From contig JAPVLO010000073.1 of NCBI GenBank assembly GCA_027257055.1, positions 8,327,001 through 8,391,000 on the forward strand: a DNA stretch of 64,000 nucleotides. The letters run 5' to 3'. This stretch comes from Cephalopachus bancanus. Its lineage: Eukaryota; Chordata; Mammalia; Primates; Tarsiidae. Made by a program: the position numbers and the translations under genes. The notes under the pieces were generated by a model, which saw only the letters and a list, made by a program, of their open reading frames with translations, searched no databases and was not told where the DNA came from. Shown piece after piece: positions 12,881 to 24,469 of the stretch (the stretch's first letter is position 1; each line of letters begins with the position of its first letter).

Positions 12881-13980
12881 AAGTTAGCCTCTGCCTTTAT
12901 TGCACATTCAATCATCTAGGGAGCATTTTACTCTCCCAAAATTTAGGCTGTACTACACATCAATTTTTAAAAATCTGGGGTCCAAATTCTACTTCTGCTA
13001 ATGTAGAAAAGTGCTAAAGGAATTCACTTCTACAATTAGCAATGAAAACATCAGATATATGAAACACCCTCTTTTAGGCATTGGGCAACAGACAGCGCAA
13101 TGCTGTTATCCATAAGAGAAAGGATGCAAATAAGATAAGCTTTATGATTACCCCCAACTTTCTAGAATGTAACAGAGCTTACTGTTTTTAGCCTCCAGGA
13201 GACAGATTGGGTTTCTAAATGCTAAGATGAAATTTTTTGGAGAAAAGTGTTTAGAGGATGAAGATACACACAGAGAGACCTCTGGAGATCTGTACAAGGG
13301 TTTCTTTTAACTTTTCTTGAGTACTGATCTATGCAAGTGTGGAGTACAAATTCATATAACTGGGGAAAAGCAAACTGGAAAGCTGTAGATTATCTGTTTC
13401 CCAGATTTCACAAAAGATTGGGAGTTGTTTGAGCTGCCACCAGCTAAAATGAGGTGATTTTGTAGAAGAAGGCATTGGGTAGAGTCCTCAGAAGATTATC
13501 ACCTTAGTTACAAGGGTAAATTACCCTTAAACCAAAAGGGGCTATAGACTTTATCTAAGTTGAGGTCAAGATTTAAAAGGAATTAAACTAATCCCCAAGA
13601 ACTTTAAGGGCACCCCTGGAACAAGTCCAACATTCTTTAAAGAAATATAGCAAAATCTAGTATTCAACAATATGAATTTTATTGTTTGCATCTGGTCAAA
13701 AATTAACAGACATGCAAAGAAGCAGAAAAACATGATCTATAATGTAAAGCAAATTCCAGCAGTAGAAACAGGCTAGAAATGATGGAATTAGTGGTCAAGG
13801 ACTGGAAAACCACTATTGTGAGTATAAATATGCTCAAGAATGTAAAGGAAAACATGAACGTAATAAAGAGAGAAATTGAAGATATAAAACATACTCTAGA
13901 GGAACTCTACTGTTGAAAACATGTATCTGAATGGCAAATTCCCTGCAAAAGCATGTTAATCAAATTAAGTAGAAAGAGAT

Positions 13981-14265
13981 AGCCGGGCTCGGTGGCTCAG
14001 CCTGTAATCCCCCGCCTTTGGGAGGCTGAGGTGAGTGGATTGCCTGAGCCCGTGGGTTCGAGATCAACCTGGGCAGCGAGACCTCATCTCTACAATAAAT
14101 CAAAAAATCAGCTGGGCATGGTAGTGCTTGCCTGTAATTCTGGCTACTTGGAAGGCTGAGGCGGAAGGATCGCTGGAGCCCAGCAGGCGAGGCTGTGGTG
14201 GCCAGGAGCGGCCACTGCACTCCAATCTGGGTGACAGTGAGACTCCAACTCAAAAAAAAAAAAAA
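13981..14265 (+). repeat. Alu, young lineage-specific subfamily, inside old L1
   Basis: Begins 'AGCCGGGCTCGGTGGCTCAG', has the 'CTCTACAATAAATC' linker and ends 'GACTCCAACTC' plus poly(A). The duplication 'AGAAAGAGAT' flanks it (13971-13980 and directly after the tail), so the insertion postdates the L1. The left arm B box reads 'GGTTCGAGATC', with one departure from the GGTTCGANNCC consensus. Confidence 0.93.
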
Positions 14266-16767
14266 GAAAGAGATAATAATAGTGATAATAATGATAATAG
14301 TAGGGAACAATAAAATAGGAAATAGACAAACAAAAGAGATGATCAATGAGATCAAAAGGTAATTGAAAAAAATAAATAAAATTGATAAACTTCAATCCAG
14401 AATGGTCAAGAAATAAACAGAGAAGGCAAATTACCATTACTAGTAATTAAAGTTGGAATATTATTATAGATCTTACAGATATTAGAGGGATAATACATTA
14501 AGAGTCCCATGTCAAAAAATTCGTTAGTTGAAGTAAAATTTCCTTGGATACAAGCTATAAAAGTTTTCTAAAGAAGCAACAGATAATCTAAATAGCACTA
14601 TATCTATTCATAATATTTTAAAAATTCTACTATCAGGAAAATGCTATGCCTACATTGTTTCAGTTGGTGAATTCTACCAAACATTATGAAGAAATAATAC
14701 CAATTCTGCACAACTTCTTCCAAGATTTAAAGATGAGGGAGTACTCTCATTTTATTTTATGAGGCCAATATTAACCTCAAACTTACACCAAAAAAGGAAA
14801 ACTATAGGCCAGTATTCCTCATTAACATAGATGCAAACATTCTTAGTGAATATTAAATTCATTATGACCAAGCTGTGTGTCCTAAGAATGTAACTTGTTT
14901 TAACATTTAAAAATAAGTCACTGTATTTACTGAATTAACATGTTCAAAAAGATTAATCATATAGTTATCTTATTGCCTATTCATGATTTTTAAAAAAACT
15001 CACAACGAAGCTATGAATATAGGAACTTCCTCAATCTGATGAAGGGCACCAATGGAAAACATACAGTTGACATCATACTCAATGATGAAAAATGGAATGC
15101 TTTACTCCTAATAGGAAAAAGGCAAGTATGTTCGCTGTCGTGCCTTCTTTTCATTGTTCTGTACAACCTTGCCACTGCAGTGGAGGGGTGAAGGAGAAGA
15201 GAACACATTGTATTGGAAAGAAATGAAGAAGTAAAAACATTTATTTGCAGAACTACTGATTTCATTTGCAGAAAATTTTGAGAATTCTACAAAAAAAAAA
15301 AATCTAGAATAAGTGAGTTAAGCAAGGTTGCAGGATACAAGACCAATAAAGAAAAACTAATTGTATTTCTATGTAGTACCAATGAAAAACTGGCAGTTAA
15401 AATTTTAAAAACTGTTTAAGATTAAAAACAGTAAATGTTTAGATATTAATTTAACAAAATGTTCAAGACTGTTATGCTATCAATCACACAAACTAATAAA
15501 AACTTTGACATTTAAAATTGGAGAGCTATATCATGTTCGTTAACAGGAACACTCAATGTTGTTAAGATGTCACTTCTACCCAATTTGTTCTATAAGTACA
15601 ATGCAATCCTAATTAAACTCCTAGCATACTCCTTTGCTTAGAAATGAACAGGTGATTCTAAAATCTATTTGAAAATGCAAAGGTTTTAGAATACTAAAGT
15701 GGTTGAAAAGAAGTGTAGTTGGAGGACTTATGGTACCTGATTTCAAGATGTAAAGCCTCACTAATCATGGCAGTGTGATATTGACATAAAAAGCAATGGA
15801 ACAAAATAGAGTCAAGATAAAGATTTTCTATATAGACAAAGGCCAAGGTAATTCAAAGACAAAAGAATCGTCTTTTCAAAACATGGTGCTGGAAAAACTG
15901 CTTGGCCACATGCGAAAACATAAACTTGAATTAGACCTCATATTTCATAAAATTATTATAAATGGCCTGAAACTGTAAAACTAGAAGAAAATATAGGAGA
16001 AAATTTTTGTGATCTTGAATTAGGCAATGATTTTTTATGTTATGAAAAGCTTGTACCATATAGAAAAAAATTCAGTAAACAGACTTTATGAGAATTAAAA
16101 ATGTATTTTTTGTAGGAGAAAATCTGTTAAGGTATTGAAAAAAGCAAGACAAAGATTAGGAGAAATTACCTTCAAACCATATATCTGATAAAATATTTTA
16201 TTGAGAATATATAAAGAATTCTTACAAACTCAGTTAATAAGAAAAATCACTGAATTTAATTTTTAAAAAATGAATAAATTCATTGCCAAAGAAGATATGC
16301 AAGTGACAAAATATATGAAAAATGTTCAGATGAATAGTCCTAAGGGAAATGAAAATCAAAACCACTGTATGCACCTAAAATGGCTAAAATTGGAAAGAAT
16401 GATATCATGTGTTGGTGGAATGTAGAATAACTGGAACTCTTTTACATTGTTGGTACCACTACTTCTGAAAACAATTGGCAGTTTAAACATTCACTTACCA
16501 CATGGCCCAGCAATTTTACCTGTAGATATTTACCCAAGATAATTGAAAATGTGTCTATGTAAATACATAGGCTCAACTGTTCATAACTGCTTTATTGATA
16601 ATAGATGAGATTCAGAAACAAGTTAAAGTTACCACAAACTACTTATTGATAAACTGTGGTAGATTCATATAATATTATATTATTAAGACAAAAAAAGCAA
16701 GTTAATAATACATCAACTTGGATTGATTTGAAAAGCATTAGGCTAAGATAAAGATAATCCCCTTTAC

Positions 16768-17132
16768 AAGAAGACTTTGTTTTATTGTGCTTTGTTCTAG
16801 TTGCTTTGCAGATATTGTGTTTTTGAAAATCGAAGGTTTGTGGCAACCTTACATCAAGCTAGTCTTTTGGTGCCATTTTTCTAATGGCTTCTGTTCATTT
16901 TGTGTTTGTGTCAGCATTTTTAGCAATAAATTAGTTTTAATTGAGTCATATGCATTATTCTTGTAGACATAATGCTATTGCACACTTAGTAAGCTACAGT
17001 ATAGTATAAACATGACTTTTATAAGCACAAGGAAACCAAAAAATGTGTGTGACTTTCTATGTTGCGATGTTTGCTTTATTGTGGTAGTCTGAAACGGAAC
17101 CTGCAATATCTTCAGGGTATGCCTGTATATGA
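16768..17132 (+). mobile_element. Tigger-family (Tc1/mariner-type) non-autonomous DNA transposon
   Basis: The left side ('TTTTATTGTGCTTTG', 'TTGCTTTGCAGATATTG', 'GAAGGTTTGTGGCAACC', 'GTGCCATTTTTCTAATGGC') and right side ('GTTTGCTTTATTGTGGTAGT', 'ACCTGCAATATC', 'GGGTATGCCTGTA') match the known Tigger3/4-type inverted-repeat element. It carries no transposase. It sits inside the L1 3' region and splits it. Confidence 0.75.
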
Positions 17133-17355
17133 AATTCTAGAAAAGACAAGACTATAGTCACAGCAGCACAACAGTGATTGCCTGGAGCCAAGGATTAAGG
17201 GTAGGAGCAGATTTGCTTGTAGAGGGCCATGAGGAAAATTCTTTGGGAGCTTCAAGCGTTTTATATATTAATCTAGACAGTGATTATGTGACTGTATTGA
17301 TTTTTAAAATTCATTGAATTTTACTTAAAATCACTGAATTATATTTCATGTAACT

Positions 17356-18803
17356 TATAGCCCAACAAGGGAAACTCTATTGTCAATTTAATTGTTATTC
17401 CTTTGAAGGTAATCCACCTTTTTTCCTCTCGCAGCTGTTCCAAATTTGAAGATGGGGGTTGGGAAAGTGAACCTTCAGTGTTCAGCAATTTCATTACAGT
17501 GTATGAAGATGCAATTTCTTACTATTTATCTTGTATTCACTTTGATTCTAGAATCTGCATTTCTAGGGGCCAAAGGAAACTTCTCCTTCACCCTGTGATG
17601 ATTCACTGAAAATTAACTGACAAAAGGCAGACTCATAGGAGAAAAGACATACAAATGTGTTAACATGCATTGTCAGGGGTCACATAGTGACTTCTCCACC
17701 ACACAATGGAATACAGATGGTATACCCTTCTTAGGGGAAACGGAGATGGGGATGTGTGGATGATTTTTGGATAGTGACAAATGATTTTTAGGGGAATTCA
17801 GAGGACTTGAAGAACATATAATGGCATGAGATAAAGCCTGTTGGGCCCACAGAGCATATGATGGTTTGTGATAAAAATTTGTTCAGTTGAGTTGAGACCT
17901 CGACTTTGTTCCTGCAATAAGAGCTCAGTTAATAAAAACTCAGAGGTAATGTTCTAGTATTTTCATTTCTTTACCTCTCTGTACTGATTTCTAAGTAATT
18001 TTTTGAAATATATATTCCAGCTCATTACTTCTTTCTTTAGCTCATAATAATCTGTTTCTTAACCCACTTGCATAGTTACTTATTTTAATTTTTAAAAGTT
18101 CTATTTGATTCTTTTTCAAATATGTCTTAAAAATATGATGTTCTTTCTTACTCATATTTTTAATTCCCTTTAATTTAAAAAACTATTTATATATGTATAA
18201 TTTGTATTCACAAATACAGTATTTGAAATCCTTGAGGGTTGTCTAATTCTGTTGTTTATTGTTTGTCCTGACACACTGATGGTGGCTATTTCCTCAGGAG
18301 ATCTGTTTACTTTGGATTGTGGATTCCTGTAACTGGGCCTTATCTATAGTAACCCTGAAAACCAGATGTGAGGGATTAGCCCTGCCGAGATTTATATTTG
18401 CCTCTGCCAGGTGCCTGAGACCAATTAAAGTTGATTCTGAACTTTCCCAGACCAACCAAGCAGTGTGAATTTGAACCTCATCTCCCCTGAGAGCAGAATG
18501 CAAATTCTCAAGGGAGAGTTTTTTCCTCTTCCAGAGGCCAACCCTAGATAACAAGTGTTCTTTTAATTTTCCTTTCCTGATGGGAGATTATTTTTTTCTG
18601 GTCCTATTTATTAACAATGATAGAGAGACCTAGTTGATTCCTGGGCCCTTCAAGACAATAAGATTGGGGTCTAGGATCCAGGGGACAGTAAAATTTCTCA
18701 GAGCAATCACGACTTTGGACCATGTGAAAAAGCAATAGAATGGATTTAAAAAGAAAAAAGAGTACCTTCAATTAATCATGAATGAATGTAGATTACCTAA
18801 ATT
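17356..18803. other. Intronic sequence with unassigned old repeats
   Basis: The stretch near 17565-17880 ('GGCAGACTCATAGGAGAAAAG', 'CATACAAATGTGTTAACATGC') looks like an interspersed repeat that I cannot name. A diverged relative seems to occur near 33595. The stretch near 17960-18550 is T-rich and may be an old L1. No gene recognised. Confidence 0.4.
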
Positions 18804-18843
18804 GAGAGAGAGAGAGAGAGAGAATGAGAATGAATGAATGAAT
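18804..18843. repeat. (GA)n followed by (GAAT)n microsatellite
   Basis: About ten GA units run directly into about four GAAT units. Confidence 0.9.
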
Positions 18844-19814
18844 TTGAGAAATACTTTTAATAAGGATTTTTTCTCTTATGGTATCAAGAATTACATGGAC
18901 AATACTTTTATATTTAACTTATGACACTCAGAAGATTCAGAGACTTAAAAAACATTGTTTTCAAGGTCAAATCAAATTGGAGGCAGTGATTCTTCATTCG
19001 ATTTATAAGACCCAGGTAACTTGTCTTGGTAAAGCTAGTACTAAAACTGCCTTTTTAAAAGACAGGTAGTTAGAATACCATACAGAACTCATTTTTGACT
19101 GTCAAAACCAAAGTTATTTGCAAGCCATAGATACATACAACCTTGTAGGCTGACACCTCACTTAACTGTTAAATCACCTAAAAGATTATCTTGTCTTTCT
19201 TTTATGTGAACTGCAGAGCACAAAGCTATTTAATATTCTTTCTCTAGAGAAATTCTATTAGGAGTATTATATTTCTTTGGTAGTCCTAAAAGGAACCAAC
19301 CCAATATTTTAACATCATATTTTTAAAAGTTACTTTGGGTTATTCTTTAAAAAGTGAGACTGAAACGTGAGACACAATATATGCACTATGTATACAGCCT
19401 GAATTTTACCAGGGTTCCATAGCTCAAAGAGTTCTTTCAAACCTATTTGGTATGGAGGTAAACCACTCTGTATTAGCATAGCAATATTCAAATATGCAAG
19501 AGACTAGTAGATAAAAACACAAATAGATAGATTGTGCTTTCCCCTACTACTCTCTGCATATTTGAATATGCACAAATAGATAGTGTTTTTACATACGAGT
19601 TTTACAGTGTCCCAGAAGGACATAAGAATAAAAGAAAAAAAAAAGATTCATTGTACCATTAAAAATAGTCTATAGTCACAGTGCAACTGTGGGAAAGGAA
19701 ATTACTGAAGCGTAGTTCAGGCAATTTTAAGAGCCTGATGCTAATAGATAACAGAGGCTGAACACGTTCTGAATTATAAAAATGAAAGAAAATAATGGAC
19801 AAAGGAAGACAATA
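18844..19814. other. Intronic sequence, nothing recognised except an inverted repeat
   Basis: No repeat family or gene recognised. It contains a 19-base inverted repeat (19484-19503 against 19551-19569). Confidence 0.45.
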
Positions 19815-20050
19815 GCAATAATAACTATCACTTACTGGGTTCTAGCTATATATCAGAACTATTTTCAGTTCTTTACTTGAAAAAAAAAAGCAGTCTCAAG
19901 TACAATGTAATTCATTTATCACATGTTTAATATTTTCCACTTTTATCTATAGAATAACTTTTTGGGCTAGATATTGTTATTTGTCCAGTTGTGTAAATGA
20001 GGAAACCAACCAACACTTGGTGTTTCCTTAAGTTGCCCAGATCACATAAT
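19815..20050 (+). repeat. MIR-like repeat
   Basis: 'CACTTACTGGGTTCTAGC', then 'GGGCTAGATATTGTTATTTG', 'AAATGAGGAAACC' and 'AAGTTGCCCAGATCACA', follows the MIR order, with an internal unrelated A-run near 19880. Confidence 0.6.
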
Positions 20051-20257
20051 TTGTTTGTTTGTTTTTTTTAGTGCTTTAAATTGTTTATTAATAAGACTGA
20101 AGTAACTGAGAGATAAGCAAATATAGTTAACAAGTTAACCAAAAAATTATTTAAATATCTTTTAATAATATGCATTGATTAATTAAAATTAGATGCTATC
20201 TTATTTAGCTGCGAATATTGATCTCAAGCACGGTTAAGGAATATGCTAAAACCAATG

Positions 20258-22570
20258 TTTTCTTTTTTTCAATTTTTAATTTTAAATATGTGGGGTACAA
20301 TTCAGAATTAGATATAAAAATGTTCATAGTGCAGGTACACTTGTTGATGAGGCATGGATCCCCCTCCCCTGGCAGTTTCCCAGTGTTGCCAATCCCACCA
20401 CCCTTCCCTTGGCAGTTTCCCACTATTGCCAGGCCCTTTCTTATAGTATTATGATAATTGTTCAAGGTCTGCTTATGAGTGAGAACATGCGGTACTCAGT
20501 TTTTGTTTCTGTGATAGATCACTCAGTACTGTAGACTCTTAAGTCCACCTAAGTTGCTGCAAAGTTCATATTTTTGTCATTCTTTATGACTAATATTCCA
20601 TTGTGTATACGTACCGCTTTTTTTTTTTTTAATCCAATCTTCTTTCAATGGGCAGCATGGTTGGTTCTATGTTTTTGATATTGTGAATAATGCTGCAATA
20701 AACATGCATGCGCAGGTATCTTTTTCATAGAGTGATTTGAATTCCTATGGGTATATTCCCAGTAGGGGGATTGCAGGATCATATGGAAGGTCAATGTTTA
20801 GATCTTTTAGGAATCACCAAACTGTTTTCCACAGAGGTTGTACTAGTTTACATGCCCACCAACAGTGTAGAAGTGTTCCCTTTTCCCCACTTCCTCTTCA
20901 GCATCTGTTGTGTTATGAGTTATTGATGATGGCCATCCTGACTGGAGTTAGGAGGTATCTCAGTGTGATTTTATTTTATTTTTTTTATTTTTATTTTATT
21001 TTATTATTATTATTTTTTTGAGTTGGAGTCTCACTCTGTCACCCAGTCTGGAGTGCAGTGGCCACTCCTGGCCACCGCAGCCTCGACCTGCTGGGCTCCA
21101 ACGATCCTTCCGCCTCATCCTTCCTAGTAGCCGGAATTACAGGCATGCGCTGCCACACCCGGCTGATTTTTTGATTTATTGTAGAGATGAGGTCTCGCCT
21201 GCCCAGGCGGGTCTCGAACCCGCAGGCTCAGGCAATCCACTCTCCTCAGCTTCGGGAATACAGGCTGAGCCTCCGAGCCCGGCCTCAGTGTGATTTTAAT
21301 TTGCATTTCTTTGATGACTAGTGAGGCTGAGCATTTTTTCATGTACCTGCTTATATGTCTTTTTTTGAGAAGTGTCTATTAATATCTTTTGCCCACTTTT
21401 TAATAGGACTGTTTGTCTTTTTCTTTTTGGCACATTTGAGTTCCTTGTAGATCCTAGATGTTAGGCCTTTATCAGATATACAGCTGGCAAATGTTTTTTC
21501 CCTGTCTGTGGGATGTCTTCCTGCCCTCTTGATGGTTTCTTTGGTTTTGCAGAAGCTTGTCAGTTTGATGAGGTCCCACTTGTCTATCTTGTTTCTCATG
21601 GCATGGGAACTTGGGGTTTTGATCAGGAATTGATTGCCAGTTCCTATTTCCATAAGGGTGTCTCCTGCGTTTTTTAAGATTCTTATAGTTTGAGGTTTTA
21701 TGTTTAGGTCTTTGATCCATTTAGAGTTGATTTTTGTGTATGGTGATAGGTAGGGGTTTTGTTTTAATCTTCTGCATATGGTCAACCAGTTTTCCCAGCA
21801 CCATTTGTAAGTTCTCTTCTTCCCAGTGGTTGATGGTGGAGGCTTTGTCAAAGATGAGTTGGTTGAGAAATTGAGGTTTTGCTTTCAGAACCTCTATCCT
21901 GTTCCATTCCAGTCTGTTTTGATTACTGTAGCTTTATAATAAAGTTTAAAGTCTGGGAGCGTGATGCCTCCAGCATTGTTTTTTGTTTGTTTGTTAGTTT
22001 TTTTGCTGAGGATCGTTTTGGTTATTTGTGGTCATGTATGTTTCCATATGAATTCCTGTCTTCTTGTTTCCAGGTTTGAGAAGAATGCTGCTGGTAATTT
22101 AATGGGTATTGCATTAAATCTGTAGATTGCCTTGGGTAGGATGGACACTGTAACAAAGCTGATTCTTCCAATCCATGAGCATGGAATATTTTTCCATTTG
22201 TTTGTGTCATCTTTGATTTCTCTGAGCCGTGTTTTGTAGTTTTCATTGTAAGGTTTTTCACTTCCCTGGTTAGGAAGATGCCAAGGTATTTTACTTTTTT
22301 GGTGGCTATTATGAATAGGATTATGCTTTTTATTTGAGTTTCTGTTTGTTTATTGTTGGTGTATAGGAATACTACTGTCTTTTGCACATTTATTTCATAC
22401 CCTGAAAACTTTGCTAAAGTCCTTTATCAGTGCAAGAACGTTTTAGATAGGTTCTCTTGGGTTTTCGAGGTATAGAATCATGTTGTCTGCAAAGAGGGAT
22501 AGCTTGACTTCCTCTTTTCCTGTTTGGATACCCCTGATTTCCTTCTCTTGTCTGATTGCTGTAGCTAGGG
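20258..22570 (-). mobile_element. Decayed L1 LINE (3' part of ORF2 and 3'UTR), 5'-truncated
   Basis: The 3'UTR lies at the left, with 'ATGTGGGGTACAATTCAG'. Moving right, ORF2 reads backwards. The - strand frame at 21351-21851 carries [14 protein letters not shown] and T-G-N-Q-F-L-I-K, and the frame at 22022-22387 carries [12 protein letters not shown]. Stops and frameshifts make it inactive. Its 3'UTR type differs from that of the 24-31 kb element. A young Alu interrupts it. Confidence 0.9.
20974..21283 (-). repeat. Alu, young lineage-specific subfamily, inside L1
   Basis: Inverted dimer with a long T-rich tail (TTTTATTTTA repeats, 20974-21018). The 15-base duplication 'CTCAGTGTGATTTTA' is at 20959-20973 and 21284-21298. 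L1 sequence is continuous if the Alu is removed. Confidence 0.95.
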
Positions 22571-22659
22571 AATCACATAAGTTTGAAAATGTTAGATATA
22601 GAAGCCAAGATAGGCTATCTCCAGAGACTGTGCTAACAACCTTTCCATTATATGTTCAT

Positions 22660-22850
22660 CTAACTACTAACCATCTCAACCCAATTAGGGTAGCTCTTAT
22701 TTATCCCGTTTTAAAGATGGTCAAATAGAGGTAGAAACTCTAAGTAACTTCCTAGATTACATGTGAATAATAATGTCAAGATTAGAACTGGTTGGGTCTG
22801 TTTCTAGAACCTATGTATCTTATTATTCTGCCTGAATGACAGTATTTTTT
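22660..22850 (+). repeat. MIR-like repeat (diverged)
   Basis: 'GTAGCTCTTATTTATCCCG', 'TTTAAAGATGGTCAAATAGAGG' style sequence, then 'AAGTAACTTCCTAGATTACATG', is in MIR order. Confidence 0.55.
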
Positions 22851-24205
22851 ACTCTTAGTGTTTCATACAATTGGTTATTCATTTAACAGAGGTTTGTAGA
22901 GCACTGTTCACAATGTATTCTTCTAGGCTCTGGGTGTACTTTACTGAAAAAGAAAGAAAGTTCTGAAGGTTACATTCTAGGAGGAAGATAAAAAATAAAT
23001 AAACTCATAAATGTAAGTCAAATGTTAGTAGGTACAATAAAGAAAAATAAAGTATTCTAAGTGACTAGAAAATAATGGGGTAAAGGGTATATTTTACTTC
23101 TTTTTTAGATAAGATGGTCAATGCAAGGAAATGCACAACTGTCACTGGAACTTTTAAAATATCCTTTTCTGCCACAAGTATCTTGACTCCCTGGTCTGTA
23201 TAGCATTGAAACTGAATGTGGGTTTTACATTATTCTTCTGGTTTCTGTAAGAACATGCTTGATTTAAAACATATCATGTCATTTCAGAAATGATTTTATG
23301 TTGGTTTTGTTTGGTAATTCTTGGATGGTTATTTCAAGAGACAAAATTGGTAATTGGCTTTTTTAAAGTACTTATTCAAAATACCCAACTTAATAAGGTG
23401 AACAAATGTTTGAACTCATTTGGAGAGTATGCCTTGCCAAAAATTAAGTAGAAGGGTCTTTTCCCTGTCATTAATACTTATGTGGGATATTAGTTCTTAG
23501 AGGCAATCTCATAATAAAAGCAGTTGTGATGTCAAGAACTAATTGACTGATTTTAATTGAACACATATTACAGAGTATATGATAGTAAGATGTGTTCAAC
23601 TTGTTTTTTTGCTTTCCTTTAAAAAGCTGAAAACTTTCTTCCCAGTAGTAATTAAAAATAAACAGCAGTCATTAACTTACTGTGGGCTTCTAATAGCCAC
23701 AACATTGCTTCCTTGCATGAATGATTTACTGATCTAAAGCAAAGTAATTCAACACTGAAATTATCTTGAAAATTAAAAACCATCCTAGATAATGAATAGT
23801 TTCAATTTCTATAGCACCAATTTATGTTTAGTTTTCCCTTTTTATGTATCTTCTGCCCATAATACAACTTGCTAACTAACTAAAATTGTCTCATGGAGAC
23901 ACTGTCTCAAAGAACAGTGTGACAGACAACCTCAGTCTCTGAACTCTATAGCCTTGGAAGTGATATTTATTCATTCCTTCATCCAGTCAACATTTATTGA
24001 AAAGCTTCTTTAGTCCAGCCACTTTCCTGAGTTTTTAGAGAATAAAAGAAAAAAAAATAAGAAATTATTTTAGCCTCTAAAATAATTTATTGTTGTGGTA
24101 TTGGGACTTTTTTTCTAATCCTTTCTCTTTTATTTAATTGGTGGTATTATAATTTATGGAACCAATTCTGTGTTGTTGGCTTTTTAGATAAACTAATTGT
24201 TTTAT
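22851..24205. other. Intronic sequence, mostly unassigned
   Basis: Near 23960-24030 an L2- or MIR-like tail ('ATTCATTCCTTC', 'CAACATTTATTGAAAAGC') is visible on the - strand. The rest shows nothing recognisable. Confidence 0.45.
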
Positions 24206-24400
24206 TTATTTATTTTATCATTTTTTTTCCCAATATTTTTTATTATGATGTTGTGGGGTACAGTTAAGGGTTAGGTATACAAATAGGTTTCATTCAGGCA
24301 CCCTATTGATAAGAGGTGCTTCCCCAAACCCAGACAGATATTTGCTACCGTTAATCCCACCTCCCCCCCTCATAGTTTCCCACTACTGTCAGTCATTTTC

Positions 24401-24466
24401 TTATAGTATTAGGTTTTATTTATAGTATTAGGTTATTTATAGTATTAGGTTTTATTATAGTATCAA
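24401..24466. repeat. Short tandem repeat inside the L1 3'UTR
   Basis: About four imperfect copies of a 15-17 base unit 'TTATAGTATTAGGTT'. The related L1 at 61.5 kb has a single 'TATAGTATTGCATTGG' here, so the repeat arose after insertion or in this copy's source. Confidence 0.85.
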
Positions 24467-24469
24467 GGT

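Larger units (their letters stand above)
13000..17355 (+). mobile_element. Old L1 LINE, nearly full span, with two later insertions
   Basis: The segment from 13540 to 13915 resembles an L1M-type 5'UTR ('GACATGCAAAGAAGCAG', 'GAAAACATGAACGTAATAA'). From 14650 onward it follows ORF2 ('GGTGAATTCTACCAAACAT', 'GGCCAGTATTCCTCATTAAC', 'GATGAAAAATGGAATGC'), and at 17130-17355 an L1 3'UTR ('GACAAGACTATAGTCACAGC', 'GATTGCCTGGAGCCAAGG'). All frames are broken. A young Alu (13981-14265) and a Tigger element (about 16768-17132) interrupt it. L1 resumes cleanly after the Tigger, which shows the nesting order. The 5' boundary is uncertain. Confidence 0.8.

Noticed and set aside
13960..14437. Frames of 97-131 codons on the - strand
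   Set aside because: They run through the reverse complement of an Alu (S-W-S-L-T, S-F-R-L-S-L-P-S-S motifs), a well-known source of false ORFs. The same applies at 7192, 21018, 40646, 47885, 51616, 54506 and 57070.
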